NCBI GenBank assembly: GCA_948919095.1
Contig: CAQYCU010000014.1
Location: forward strand, 1 to 30,367
Direction: 5' to 3'
DNA length: 30,367 bases
Source of the DNA: an uncultured Clostridia bacterium
GTDB taxonomy: Bacteria > Bacillota > Clostridia > TANB77 > CAG-508
A program made the translations under genes and the position numbers. The stretch's first letter is position 1. Each line of letters begins with the position of its first letter. The notes under the pieces were generated by a model. The model ran no database searches and was not told the DNA's origin. It saw only the letters and a list, made by a program, of their open reading frames with translations. Below are positions 16,321 through 25,469 of this stretch, in pieces.

Positions 16321-17016
16321 TTAATTGAATTTTACTAATGGTAACTCTGATAATACTGGAAGTCCTAATTCTCTTTCTATATCCTTTGCGCTGTTTATTG
16401 TATTGTCAAGTAATTTTATTAATGTTAGTATTCCTACTGATAATATAAATCCTATCGCTGCAGATATTAATAATGTTTTTTTAGTATTAATATTACTTGG
16501 ATATTCTGGTTGCTCTGCTTGGTCTACTATATTGATATTATCCATTTTATACCATTCTTTTATTTGCTTTATAAATACATTTGTAACTTCATTTGCTATT
16601 CTTGTTGCTCTATATGGATTTGTGTCAGTTACTGATACTTGTATTACTTGTGTTCCTGTTTTTGAAGTTACTTTTATCATTGATTTTAATTCATCTTCTT
16701 TAACATCTGTTAAATTTAAGTTATCTAGCACTTCTCTTACTACATTTGAACTTTGTGCTAATACTTGATATGTTGCTATTAATTGGTTATTTATTGTAAT
16801 ATCAGTTGTTGTTATTCCTTGGTTGTCTACTGCTCCTGAATTAACTGATTCACTTGATTTTGCAAGTAGCATTGTTGCTGTTGCTGTATATTTTGGTTCT
16901 TTAAACATTTTGCTATATGTAACACCAACTGTTGCGCATAGCATAATTGCTAACATTATGATATACCATCTTTGTGCATAGGCTTTTAAAAATTCTTTAA
17001 TATCAATTTCTTCCAT
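16321..17016 (-). CDS. cpsC: Wzz/CpsC-type chain-length regulator and kinase activator
   Basis: This 231 aa membrane protein has two membrane segments (about residues 18-38 and 172-194) flanking an extracellular domain, typical of the CpsC/YveK group. PEYPSNINTKKT precedes the second helix, the usual Pro-rich Wzz motif. Its cytoplasmic C-terminus should contact CpsD1, encoded next. The ATG at 17016 has AAAGGAAG upstream; a TTG at 17037 in frame is less likely. It has its own promoter and is separated from the sugar-phosphate transferase gene by a strong terminator. Confidence 0.92.
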   Translation of the reverse strand: MEEIDIKEFLKAYAQRWYIIMLAIMLCATVGVTYSKMFKEPKYTATATMLLAKSSESVNSGAVDNQGITTTDITINNQLIATYQVLAQSSNVVREVLDNLNLTDVKEDELKSMIKVTSKTGTQVIQVSVTDTNPYRATRIANEVTNVFIKQIKEWYKMDNINIVDQAEQPEYPSNINTKKTLLISAAIGFILSVGILTLIKLLDNTINSAKDIERELGLPVLSELPLVKFN

Positions 17017-17049
17017 TTTCTTTTCTTCCTTTGTCAAATATTTTTATAC

Positions 17050-17079
17050 ATTATACATTTTACATTTTAACATAGTAAA
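17050..17079 (-). promoter_or_regulatory. Promoter of the CpsC1-CpsD1-CpsB unit
   Basis: Minus-strand TTTACT (17074-17079), an 18-base spacer and a perfect TATAAT (17050-17055). It lies between a terminator and the CpsC1 ribosome site, giving a short leader of about 25 bases. Confidence 0.6.
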
Positions 17080-17101
17080 TTTTAGTATGCAATATTTTAA
17101 T

Positions 17102-17139
17102 AAAAAAAATAGCAAAAATTTTAAAATTCTTGCTATTTT
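17102..17139 (-). terminator. Terminator after the sugar-phosphate transferase gene
   Basis: AAAATAGCAA (17106-17115) pairs with TTGCTATTTT (17130-17139), and the self-complementary AATTTTAAAATT fills the loop. On the minus strand the stem is followed by eight T residues. It separates two capsule transcription units. Confidence 0.8.
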
Positions 17140-17184
17140 GTATTTAACTTATATTTATCAGTTCTTGATTGTTTTGTTTTTTTA

Positions 17185-17886
17185 CTATATTGCACCAGTT
17201 CTTTTTATTACTGTTCCTATAGTTTTTAATATTATTTTTAAGTCTAGTTTTAGACTTTTATTTTGTATGTAATATTGGTCACATTGTAACCTTTTCTCAA
17301 AACTTGTATTATTTCTTCCATTTACTTGCCAGTATCCTGTTATTCCTGGTTTAGATTGAATTATGTATTTATAATATCCACCTATATCTTCTTTTTCTCT
17401 TATTAAATATGGTCTAGGTCCAACTAAGTGCATATGTCCCATCAAAACATTTATAAATTGTGGGAACTCGTCCAAACTTGTTTTTCTTAATATCTTTCCA
17501 ACTTTTGTAATACGTGGGTCATTTTTTAACTTTTTATTTATTTTATATTCTTCTCTTGCTTCTTTATTTGAAGCTAAGTATTCTTCAAGTTTTTTATCTG
17601 CTTCTATATGCATTGTTCTAAACTTATAAAATCTAAATACTTTACCATCTTTTCCTATTCTCAGTTGTTCATAAAATATTGGTCCATCATGTTCTCTCTT
17701 TATAAATCTTAAAGCTATTACAAATAGTGTAAGTGGTATTAGTATTATTGTACCAACAAGTCCAGCAACAATATCAATTAGTCTTTTTACTATATTATAA
17801 ACTGTATTTTGAGATTTAGTTACTATAATATTTCTTTCTACTTCTTTTTCCATTGTAGAACTAATTTTTGTAGCAACATCTATCAC
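17185..17886 (-). CDS. Undecaprenyl-phosphate sugar phosphotransferase (initiating enzyme)
   Basis: This 233 aa enzyme moves a sugar-1-phosphate onto undecaprenyl phosphate at the inner face of the membrane, starting each repeat unit. It has the catalytic bacterial sugar transferase domain only: KRLIDIVAGLVG plus one membrane helix (about 33-60), FYKFRTM, RKTSLDEFPQ, GPRPYL, KPGITGYWQVNGR. The long polytopic N-terminus of WbaP/CpsE types is absent. The start is GTG at 17886 with AAGGGGAGG upstream. It forms its own unit with a near-consensus promoter and a leader hairpin. The sugar cannot be told from the sequence. Confidence 0.92.
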   Translation of the reverse strand: MIDVATKISSTMEKEVERNIIVTKSQNTVYNIVKRLIDIVAGLVGTIILIPLTLFVIALRFIKREHDGPIFYEQLRIGKDGKVFRFYKFRTMHIEADKKLEEYLASNKEAREEYKINKKLKNDPRITKVGKILRKTSLDEFPQFINVLMGHMHLVGPRPYLIREKEDIGGYYKYIIQSKPGITGYWQVNGRNNTSFEKRLQCDQYYIQNKSLKLDLKIILKTIGTVIKRTGAI

Positions 17887-17921
17887 AATTAATACCTCCC
17901 CTTAATTTTATTTTATCTTTT

Positions 17922-17948
17922 AAATATGGAACTATAAGTTCCATATTT
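17922..17948 (-). promoter_or_regulatory. Hairpin in the leader of the sugar-phosphate transferase mRNA
   Basis: AAATATGGAAC (17922-17932) pairs perfectly with GTTCCATATTT (17938-17948) around a 5-base loop, roughly midway between the predicted transcription start and the GTG. No T-run follows on the minus strand, so a simple terminator is unlikely. The T-run is on the plus side, where no gene precedes it. Confidence 0.5.
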
Positions 17949-17980
17949 TTCTATAGACATTTAACTTGTCCACTAAATTT

Positions 17981-18009
17981 ATTATACACTATTTTCCCTA
18001 ATATGTAAA
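17981..18009 (-). promoter_or_regulatory. Promoter of the sugar-phosphate transferase gene
   Basis: Minus-strand TTTACA (18004-18009), a 17-base spacer and a perfect TATAAT (17981-17986). Transcription would start near 17974, leaving a leader of about 90 bases that contains a hairpin. Confidence 0.75.
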
Positions 18010-18143
18010 GACTTTTTCAAAAAAAAATTGTTAATTTGTGTTATATTTTTGTAATTTTTTTGTTATTTTTGTAACATTTTTGTTATTTTCCATTTTTATG
18101 CATTGATTTTTGCTGACTTCATTAATTTGGTATATCTTAGTAA

Positions 18144-18791
18144 TTACCTTTTTGTGTCAACTTTTTCTTTTTTATTTGATAATCTTTTATCTTTTTTGTG
18201 TATTAAAGAAATTATTCTATGTATTGCATCAACTATTATAAAGCTTATTGTAGCACCTATTGTATCAATTATTACATCTGAAAATAGCCCTGCTCTTCCA
18301 TCTACAAACAATTGATGAAATTCATCTGTACACGCATATACAAAGCACACTACGATTGATATAATACAATATACAAGTTTATATTTTCCTTTTATTTGAT
18401 ATATTAGATTTAACACTAATATATACAATATGAAATATACTGAAGCATGGGCAAATTTACGAAGTAGTCTGTTTAATTTTAGTATTAAAGTTTCTTTTTG
18501 CTTAGTTTGATTGTTAGATGTATTTGTTGTTCTATTTTGATTTTTTATTTGTTTTTGCTGGCTATATCTATCTTCTTCATTTAAATTTGCTTGTCCTATT
18601 CTTATTTTTTCTTCATTATTGCTAATTATATCTAGGTTTGATTTTGCTTCAAATTTCTCTACAGCTTTGTTTACAATTTCTAAACTTTGCCTGTTTGATT
18701 CATCTGCTGGTACTGATGAAAAGCAAAATATTATTGCCATCCATGTAACAACAAGAATGGCTGATATTGTTATTTTTGTTTTTTGGTTCAT
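18144..18791 (-). CDS. VanZ-like membrane protein
   Basis: This 215 aa protein has four predicted membrane helices and the VanZ-like signatures RKFAHASVYFILYI and CTDEFHQLFVDGRAGLFSD. VanZ gave low-level teicoplanin resistance in its first host, but most family members are of unknown role and often sit in polysaccharide or wall loci. A 75-residue hydrophilic, Gln/Asn-rich insertion (about 30-105) lies between helices 1 and 2 and is longer than usual. AAGGAG lies five bases before the ATG. It is the last gene of the long capsule unit; no convincing terminator was found behind it, only AT-rich DNA. Confidence 0.87.
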   Translation of the reverse strand: MNQKTKITISAILVVTWMAIIFCFSSVPADESNRQSLEIVNKAVEKFEAKSNLDIISNNEEKIRIGQANLNEEDRYSQQKQIKNQNRTTNTSNNQTKQKETLILKLNRLLRKFAHASVYFILYILVLNLIYQIKGKYKLVYCIISIVVCFVYACTDEFHQLFVDGRAGLFSDVIIDTIGATISFIIVDAIHRIISLIHKKDKRLSNKKEKVDTKR

Positions 18792-18810
18792 TGAATCTCC
18801 TTAAAATGTT

Positions 18811-19950
18811 TTATTTTTTTATAATTCTTTTTATTTTTCTTAAAGCTCTACTTAACATATTATTTTTGTTTGCATATTTTTTTACTAATTTGTCAAATTC
18901 TATACTATCAAGATTATCGAAAAATTTATCTCTATTTTTATTGATTTCAACTGACTTTGTCATACTTGGATTATATCTAATAGCTTCTTCAAAATTAACT
19001 TCTTTATATGTTATTTTATCTTTTATTTTTTCAAATAATTCTCTTCCTTTGTTAGAATTTACAATTACTAATGATGTTCCTTTATTGTCGTCCATTTCAG
19101 GTATTATATTTTCTATTCCCCAAAAGTCTGCTAATGTTATATCTGATACTCTATTTTTCTTTTTAAATGAACAACTATAGCATGAATCCCTTAGTGCTAT
19201 ATCCTGTAAAAACGCCTTAATATATAAATCTTTGTTATGATTATTCTTGTATTCACTGTCCTTGTATACAAAATTTACATTATATTCTTTCCATCCATTA
19301 TCTTTATTTCTAAAGCTAATTTCTTGCGGTATTTCTCTGTCTATCTTTTTTCTGTATTCTTTATACTTTACCCAAACTTTAGGTGATGGTACTCCATGAC
19401 AAATTATATCTTGCGTGTATAATCTATCATACTCTTTTCTCAGGAAACTTTTTAATCCCTCTATTTGACATGGAGTTCCAGTAAATAAAACATGCCTATC
19501 ATTTTCTAAAAATTCTTTTGCTTTTTTATACGTGTCTCCTATTGAACTTTGCACATACTTTGAGCCTCTGAATTTCGCCAATTCGTTTTTATTTTCAATA
19601 TGTGTATGATAAACATTGAACTGTTCGTCAAAACTTGCTCCAAATACAATTCCGTTTCTATCTAATATTTCTTCCGCTAGCAAAGTAAATATTCCACCAG
19701 AAGAACTTTCTTTTCTTACATTTTCATCTTTGTTATATGCTGCATATGCTGTCGGTTTATTTTCATTTTTTTCACTATTTAATACTGGGCATACTTTTCT
19801 ACAAAGCCCACATTCTATGCATTTTTCTTTATCTATTATTGGATATTTAAATCCTCTTTCGTCTTGGTGCATTGTAATTGCATCCTTAGGACATATATTA
19901 TAACAAGCGTGACACCCACAACACTTGCTTTTATCTTCTAAAACTTTCAT
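18811..19950 (-). CDS. Ferredoxin-FrhB-like oxidoreductase of polysaccharide loci
   Basis: This 379 aa cytoplasmic protein has two [4Fe-4S] ferredoxin motifs, CxxCxxCxxxCP at Cys10-Cys20 and again at Cys44-Cys54. A domain related to the beta subunit of coenzyme F420-reducing hydrogenase/dehydrogenase (FrhB) follows, with SSSGGIFTLLAEEIL, FTGTPCQIEGLKSF and ADFWGIE. In exopolysaccharide clusters such proteins are typically paired with a pyruvyltransferase-like gene, as here; the reaction is not established. A cluster-dependent reductive step in sugar modification is inference. It starts 32 bases after the pyruvyltransferase-like gene and is followed by the VanZ-like gene. Confidence 0.87.
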   Translation of the reverse strand: MKVLEDKSKCCGCHACYNICPKDAITMHQDERGFKYPIIDKEKCIECGLCRKVCPVLNSEKNENKPTAYAAYNKDENVRKESSSGGIFTLLAEEILDRNGIVFGASFDEQFNVYHTHIENKNELAKFRGSKYVQSSIGDTYKKAKEFLENDRHVLFTGTPCQIEGLKSFLRKEYDRLYTQDIICHGVPSPKVWVKYKEYRKKIDREIPQEISFRNKDNGWKEYNVNFVYKDSEYKNNHNKDLYIKAFLQDIALRDSCYSCSFKKKNRVSDITLADFWGIENIIPEMDDNKGTSLVIVNSNKGRELFEKIKDKITYKEVNFEEAIRYNPSMTKSVEINKNRDKFFDNLDSIEFDKLVKKYANKNNMLSRALRKIKRIIKK

Positions 19951-19982
19951 ATCAAAGATATTCCTCTCTTTAAACTATAGTT

Positions 19983-21023
19983 TTATTCGTCACATATCTT
20001 TTTCAAAAATTCTTCTGATTTGTTTTGTTCTTTTTCTAAAATTGTATATCCTTTATAATAATTATGTTCCAAATTTTCTTTTGTAATTTTTCCATTAAAT
20101 CTTCTATTTTCAAGTACAAAGGTATCTATAAAGTTTTCTATTCTTGCATTCATTGATTTTAGGTTATCTTCTCTATTAAAAACTACAAATGGATTATTAA
20201 ATATAAATGAGAATACTGATGCATGGAACGAGTCTGTGCATATTAAAAAGGCATTATGAATTAAGTATATAAATTCTGATGGTCCTATATTATAATATTT
20301 ACTATCCTGATTCATTACATCTATAATTTCTAAATTGTTTTCTTTCGCAAATGTGTTTATTTCCTTCATTCTGTCATTGCTTATGTTTCCTAAAAAGTAT
20401 AATAATATATATTGTGTGTTTTCCAAATGCTGTCTTGGTTTTTTTTCAACTTCCATCCATTCCTCTTTAGATAACAATAAAGTAGGGTCTACTAATACTT
20501 GAACATCTTTTCTATCTGTACATTCTTCAATAATTTTTTTTGCATTTTCTTCTCTTACAGATAATAATTTGAATTTTGATAATTTTTCAAATTTTATTTT
20601 ATCTTCTTCACTTATTTCACTAACTCCTATACTTGCTGCATAAGAATTTTTTTTATTATTATCTATAAACTCTAAAAAAAATAAATCATTTTTTTTAAAG
20701 CTAGGATTCCATATTTGGTCTGAGCCAACAATAAATGAGTCATAATAATTATTCAATTTGTTACTAGCATTTCTAATTTCATTTATTTTTATATTTTTAC
20801 CAAATTCATCAAAGTATTTATTTTTTAATATCTTTTTTCTATATCCCTTATAATTAATAATATACTTTATAATTGATTTTATTTTATCATTTATTGTTTC
20901 TTTTACAACTATCTCTTCACTTAAATAGTTGTTAATTAATAAATATTTTTGAAGTGCATATGCTTGCAATCTATTTCCAAAGTTATACTTGTCATAAATT
21001 GTTACAGTTGCGATTTTTTTCAT
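19983..21023 (-). CDS. Polysaccharide pyruvyltransferase family protein
   Basis: This 346 aa protein of the CsaB/WcaK-type family is expected to add pyruvate ketals from phosphoenolpyruvate to sugars. It shows the N-terminal YNFGNRLQAYALQKYL, FIVGSDQIWNP, YAASIGVSE, VREENA, VDPTLLL and a C-terminal CTDSFHASVFSFIFNNPF motif. Its ATG overlaps the stop of the flippase gene by four bases, so translation is coupled. The FrhB-like gene follows directly. Family membership is clear; the acceptor sugar is unknown. Confidence 0.88.
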   Translation of the reverse strand: MKKIATVTIYDKYNFGNRLQAYALQKYLLINNYLSEEIVVKETINDKIKSIIKYIINYKGYRKKILKNKYFDEFGKNIKINEIRNASNKLNNYYDSFIVGSDQIWNPSFKKNDLFFLEFIDNNKKNSYAASIGVSEISEEDKIKFEKLSKFKLLSVREENAKKIIEECTDRKDVQVLVDPTLLLSKEEWMEVEKKPRQHLENTQYILLYFLGNISNDRMKEINTFAKENNLEIIDVMNQDSKYYNIGPSEFIYLIHNAFLICTDSFHASVFSFIFNNPFVVFNREDNLKSMNARIENFIDTFVLENRRFNGKITKENLEHNYYKGYTILEKEQNKSEEFLKKICDE

Positions 21024-22543
21024 TTTCCTACCCTCTTTATTATATTTTTTAAAATTTTTTCCTTAACATACTTATATTCCTCAGTTTTTCTAAAACACAC
21101 TATAATAAATAAATTTACAACTATCGTACATATTAATAATTTTATTATTAAATTTACTGCTAAATTAAATTTTATATAGTTGCAAATTTTGCTTACACAT
21201 AATGCTACTATTACTGTAAAAGAAAAGTATTTTAGGTATGTTTTAAAATAATTTGATAAACTTTTTTTGAAACTATATTTATATAATATTAATGGTTCTA
21301 ACCACAATGACACTGTTACAGCACTTATTGTTGTTCCAATAAATACACCAATTGTTCCAAATTTTATTCCTAAAATAATAGATATAAATAAATTCACTAG
21401 TGCCTCAATTATTGACTTCCATCTATCTTTGTAAAAAAGTCCAGCTGCTTCTCTAAACATAATGATAGACTTTCTCATACCATTTATATAAAAATTTAGT
21501 ATTAAAATACATACGATACTCATTGGAAATATATACTCTTTACTTGCCCACCATTCAATAAATGTATTAATTACGCAAATTAATGTTATTGAACTAAATG
21601 AATATATCCAAAATGTTAAGAAATTTATTTTTTTAAATATACTATATTCTTTTTCTTCATTTTCTTCTGCATATAAATTACCAATAGATGAAGTTAAAGC
21701 AATATAACCTTGTCCAAAAATTAAATTCAGTGAATTTATTACCATATAATAGTTTGAGTAGATTCCCACTTCTACTAATCCTATAATTTTTGAAATAAGA
21801 ATATTGTCTGTTGAATTAATTAAAGTATTTCCAATTTTATGCATCATCATTGCTTTAATATTAGTAGTTATATCTTTTTTCTCTCTATTATCTAATTCCT
21901 TTACTTCTTTATTGTTCAAAAATATATATTTTCTTTTTGTAATTTCAGATAGAATAAAGTTTTCTACAAATGTTGAACATACTTGAATAACCATATATCC
22001 TACTAAGTCTTTCCTTAGAATTAAATATAAAATCTGAAATACCTTAAAAAGACTATATATCATATATCTATATATATTTACTATGTATTTCTTTTGGTCT
22101 GCAACCATTAAGTTCCATCTATATGAATAAAAATATGAAATTGATGTGTTGAATACAAATAAAACATATATAAGATATACATTTTCTAGATTTCCCATAT
22201 CTTTTATTAATAAATGAAGAAATGGCATAAATAGCAATCCAGCTATTGTTATAAAAATTCCTATAGACGTATATAATTTTTTATATAACAGCATTAGTGA
22301 TTTGCATTTTTCTTTATCTTCTTTAGCTAAAGGCTTGTATAAACTATAATTAATAGCTTCTCCTACTCCTAGTTCAGCTAATGACAGTACTTGCAAAATA
22401 TTGGTTAGTAATCCATTTAAACCTAAATATTCACTTCCTAAATATTTAATGAAAAAATTTCGAACTATAAAATTAATTATTAATCCAATAATATGAAATA
22501 TTACAGAAATTGTAGTGTTCTTAATGCTTTTTTCTACTCTCAT
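21020..22543 (-). CDS. Wzx-type polysaccharide flippase
   Basis: This 507 aa polytopic protein with about 12-14 predicted membrane helices belongs to the MATE-like polysaccharide transporter group. It would move lipid-linked repeat units across the membrane. The N-terminal FIVRNFFIKYLGSEYLGLNG and LAELGVGEAINYSLYKPLA are characteristic of Firmicute Wzx proteins. Its start overlaps the end of the Wzy-like gene by 23 bases, and its stop overlaps the next start, so the three genes are tightly coupled. Confidence 0.92.
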   Translation of the reverse strand: MRVEKSIKNTTISVIFHIIGLIINFIVRNFFIKYLGSEYLGLNGLLTNILQVLSLAELGVGEAINYSLYKPLAKEDKEKCKSLMLLYKKLYTSIGIFITIAGLLFMPFLHLLIKDMGNLENVYLIYVLFVFNTSISYFYSYRWNLMVADQKKYIVNIYRYMIYSLFKVFQILYLILRKDLVGYMVIQVCSTFVENFILSEITKRKYIFLNNKEVKELDNREKKDITTNIKAMMMHKIGNTLINSTDNILISKIIGLVEVGIYSNYYMVINSLNLIFGQGYIALTSSIGNLYAEENEEKEYSIFKKINFLTFWIYSFSSITLICVINTFIEWWASKEYIFPMSIVCILILNFYINGMRKSIIMFREAAGLFYKDRWKSIIEALVNLFISIILGIKFGTIGVFIGTTISAVTVSLWLEPLILYKYSFKKSLSNYFKTYLKYFSFTVIVALCVSKICNYIKFNLAVNLIIKLLICTIVVNLFIIVCFRKTEEYKYVKEKILKNIIKRVGK

Positions 22544-23603
22544 ATTCTAAAATCCATTCCTTTTTTATATCAATAAATAATTCTAAATATATAACATATA
22601 ATGTTACTTCATGTCTTATTAAACTACCAAAGTCTGGTTCAAACAAGTTTGCAATTGCCATATATCCAAATATAATAGCTATATATATATAATATTTTTC
22701 CTTTTTTTGTTTTATTACATATGCTGTAATTCTTATCAATGATATTATTAAGTATAATTGGTAAATAATAAAAGGTATGTATTTTATTCCTTTCGTAACT
22801 AATTCAATTGGAAATATCATTCTTATAAAATTAATTACATAGTTAATCATAAAAACTATAACACTTCCATTATTTGTTATCCAGTCATTTATTATTGTTA
22901 TTGCGTCATATGATTCCAATCTATTTTGATTAATTAATATCCTTAAGTTTAATAAATAATTATAACTCGATGGTGATATATTTTTCAAAACCACTAATCC
23001 TAAAAAGCATATTATTGATGAGTATACTATTATTTTTATAATATTGTTCTTTTTGCCTTTAGACATTAATAAATATATCAGCATCGTTACAATTCCTATA
23101 GCATAATAGTATACTCTAAATACCATTCCTTCTATTATATATATTATTAACAAAGGGTATGGATTTCTTCCACCTTTTCTTATATATAAATACATTATTA
23201 TCCAAAACAATAGTTGTATTAATTCTTTACTAATTCTAAATAAATACATATTAGCAAGAGCAATGGTTAGATATATAAATATCATATCTGTTACTGTAAT
23301 ACGTTCAAATCTTAGTAAGTAAATTATTGTTATAATTGATAAAAGAATTGTTAAAAGATATGCCCATTGAGAAAAAGTTGTAAAATTAAAAATATTAATT
23401 ATGCTAAAAAACTTTCCTGTAAAAACATATGATGCATCAAAATATCCATAGGCTGTTCCATTTACAATAGATAAAATTCCTGTTGAATCGTAAAAATATT
23501 TATTTGGTAGTCTTGGAATAAAAAATATTTGCATTAAAATAGAAACAAACAATATCATTAATATAAAAAATATTTGGTCTGCTCTTTTAAAAACTTTTTT
23601 CAT
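22521..23603 (-). CDS. Wzy/EpsG-like polysaccharide polymerase
   Basis: This 360 aa protein has about ten predicted membrane helices and no strong soluble domain. Sequence motifs are weak, as usual for polymerases, and the call rests on topology and on position directly before the flippase gene. It would link repeat units at the outer face of the membrane. FRISKELIQLLFWI and the short loops resemble EpsG-type proteins. AGGAG precedes the ATG. No other polymerase candidate occurs in the locus. Confidence 0.72.
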   Translation of the reverse strand: MKKVFKRADQIFFILMILFVSILMQIFFIPRLPNKYFYDSTGILSIVNGTAYGYFDASYVFTGKFFSIINIFNFTTFSQWAYLLTILLSIITIIYLLRFERITVTDMIFIYLTIALANMYLFRISKELIQLLFWIIMYLYIRKGGRNPYPLLIIYIIEGMVFRVYYYAIGIVTMLIYLLMSKGKKNNIIKIIVYSSIICFLGLVVLKNISPSSYNYLLNLRILINQNRLESYDAITIINDWITNNGSVIVFMINYVINFIRMIFPIELVTKGIKYIPFIIYQLYLIISLIRITAYVIKQKKEKYYIYIAIIFGYMAIANLFEPDFGSLIRHEVTLYVIYLELFIDIKKEWILEYESRKKH

Positions 23604-23616
23604 ATGTAATTTACTC

Positions 23617-24513
23617 CTATACTATAATTTTTTTAATTATTTGATTTTCGTATTCAGCATTTGTTAATGCTGTTTTTTCTTTTCCACCAGCTTCACTTAC
23701 AAATTTTCCATCAATTTTAATCTTCTTTTTTGCTCCCATTAAATACCAACAATATTCAATATCTACGTGCCCAATATCTATTGCTTGAATTCCTAGTGTC
23801 CCTAAGTCATATGCTAATATAGTAGCTGTGGGTCCAAGTGCAATTAATACTAATCTATTTTCAACATTATTTATTATTTCCTCTTTTATTTCTTTAATGT
23901 TTTCATAAGCGTTTTTACTAGGACAAATAATCCTCTTTATTGATTTAGAATTTTTAAACAAGTCATTGCCAATACCTAATTTTGTATATTCACCTTCAAC
24001 TATTAAAATGTCTCGTTTATTCCATATCAATCTTAATCTGTCAAATTTTGTCTTCATTAAATTTTTATCTTTATTTTTATATCCTATATACGGTCTTGTA
24101 ATATTAGTGTTTCCATATATCTTGTCTGATAAAATATATTTTTTAAGTTGTGTAAAATTTTTTACACAAAATTTTGACCAATAAGCCTTGGATTCTAATG
24201 TCCTATTACTTATATCTATTAAATTGTCTGGTAAACATATTAATATTTTTTTGTTATCTGTTTGTATAACTTCTTTTAATCTTTTTGTTAATTCTTCATT
24301 TGAATCTTGAAATGAATTTTGTTTTATATTAAGCATCCATTTAAATTCTCCGTCACCAAACCTTGATATTGAATATCCTTCATTTACAATTTTATGTATT
24401 GTATCATCAAATGAAAGAATATGTATTTTTTCATTTTTAGTAATTTTCTTATAATTTTTATAATAAAGAAGATAGTATATACAATTTCTTACTAGTTTTA
24501 AAATTTCTTTCAT
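23617..24513 (-). CDS. GT-D fold glycosyltransferase (SP_1767/DUF1792 type)
   Basis: This 298 aa protein matches the GT-D glycosyltransferase domain first described in streptococcal glycosylation loci. The N-terminal SISRFGDGEFKWML carries the acidic motif proposed for metal and sugar-nucleotide binding. The C-terminal LIALGPTATILAYDLG, QAIDIGHVDIEY and WYLMGAK are typical. It should act in the cytoplasm on lipid-linked or protein-linked glycan. AAAAGGAG precedes the ATG. It lies between the GT2 and Wzy-like genes in one run of same-strand genes. The donor sugar is not predictable. Confidence 0.85.
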   Translation of the reverse strand: MKEILKLVRNCIYYLLYYKNYKKITKNEKIHILSFDDTIHKIVNEGYSISRFGDGEFKWMLNIKQNSFQDSNEELTKRLKEVIQTDNKKILICLPDNLIDISNRTLESKAYWSKFCVKNFTQLKKYILSDKIYGNTNITRPYIGYKNKDKNLMKTKFDRLRLIWNKRDILIVEGEYTKLGIGNDLFKNSKSIKRIICPSKNAYENIKEIKEEIINNVENRLVLIALGPTATILAYDLGTLGIQAIDIGHVDIEYCWYLMGAKKKIKIDGKFVSEAGGKEKTALTNAEYENQIIKKIIV

Positions 24514-24514
24514 A

Positions 24515-25468
24515 CTAAACTCCTTTTCGTTTTAGATTTATAAATTGCCCTAACAATTTTGCACATATCTTTATTCCTAATACATTTGAGATAATCTTAC
24601 AATATTTAACCTTTTTACATTCATCATATTTCATTAACCATTTATATTCATAAAACTGTTCTTTTACATTGTTGCTAACTTTTTCACAATTTTTACTATT
24701 GATGACACCTAATGTCATACAATATTCATAAGCTAAAAAATTTAACAATACATCGTTTGCATCATCATTCGCATATTTAGTTATTATCTTATATAAATCA
24801 TTTATATGACTTAGCTTTACCTTTTTGCTTGTAGATTCTTTATGTTGAACATATACATATGGATTCTCATTAATTACTTTAGCATTTTCAATATTTATGT
24901 ATTTTATCAACTGAGCGCACCAATCTATATCCTCTGATAACATTCCTTCTGGAAACTTTATATAATTATCTTTAACTATAGATGCCTTTATAATTTTGTC
25001 CCATGGACAACCTTTAAAATAATTTGTTTTAATTAAATCCATAAATGTTAAATTACTTGTATTTAATTTTCTTTTTTCAACAGTTGTATCTAATCTTTCC
25101 CAATATTTTTTATATCCATAGATTATCATATCTGGAGCCGCTTCAATAGCATTTAATATTTTATATATAAATTGTGAATCTGAAATATAGTCATCTGAAT
25201 CTATAAACATTAAATATTCTCCTACAGCTTTATCAATGCCTATGTTTCTTGCTCTAGCCTGTCCACCGTTTTCTATATGGTATACTTTTATGTTTTGATT
25301 TTTCATTTTATACATATCACATATATTAGGTGTATTGTCTGTTGAACCATCATCTATTATTATTATTTCAATATTGTTTTCACTATAATTTATCGAATCT
25401 ATACATTTTTCTATATATGTTTCTACATTGTATGCTGGAATAATTATTGAAAGCTTTATTTTCTCCAC
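24515..25468 (-). CDS. Family 2 glycosyltransferase
   Basis: This 317 aa GT-A fold enzyme adds a sugar to the growing capsule repeat. It shows LSIIIPAYNVETYIEKCIDS, IDDGSTDNT, GQARARNIGID and the DxD-type FIDSDDY. A later SEDIDWCAQLI gives the acidic catalytic base region of inverting GT2 enzymes. The start is GTG at 25468 with AGAAGGTG upstream. No membrane helix is clear. It is separated by only a few bases from its neighbours. Confidence 0.92.
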   Translation of the reverse strand: MEKIKLSIIIPAYNVETYIEKCIDSINYSENNIEIIIIDDGSTDNTPNICDMYKMKNQNIKVYHIENGGQARARNIGIDKAVGEYLMFIDSDDYISDSQFIYKILNAIEAAPDMIIYGYKKYWERLDTTVEKRKLNTSNLTFMDLIKTNYFKGCPWDKIIKASIVKDNYIKFPEGMLSEDIDWCAQLIKYINIENAKVINENPYVYVQHKESTSKKVKLSHINDLYKIITKYANDDANDVLLNFLAYEYCMTLGVINSKNCEKVSNNVKEQFYEYKWLMKYDECKKVKYCKIISNVLGIKICAKLLGQFINLKRKGV

Positions 25469-25469
25469 T

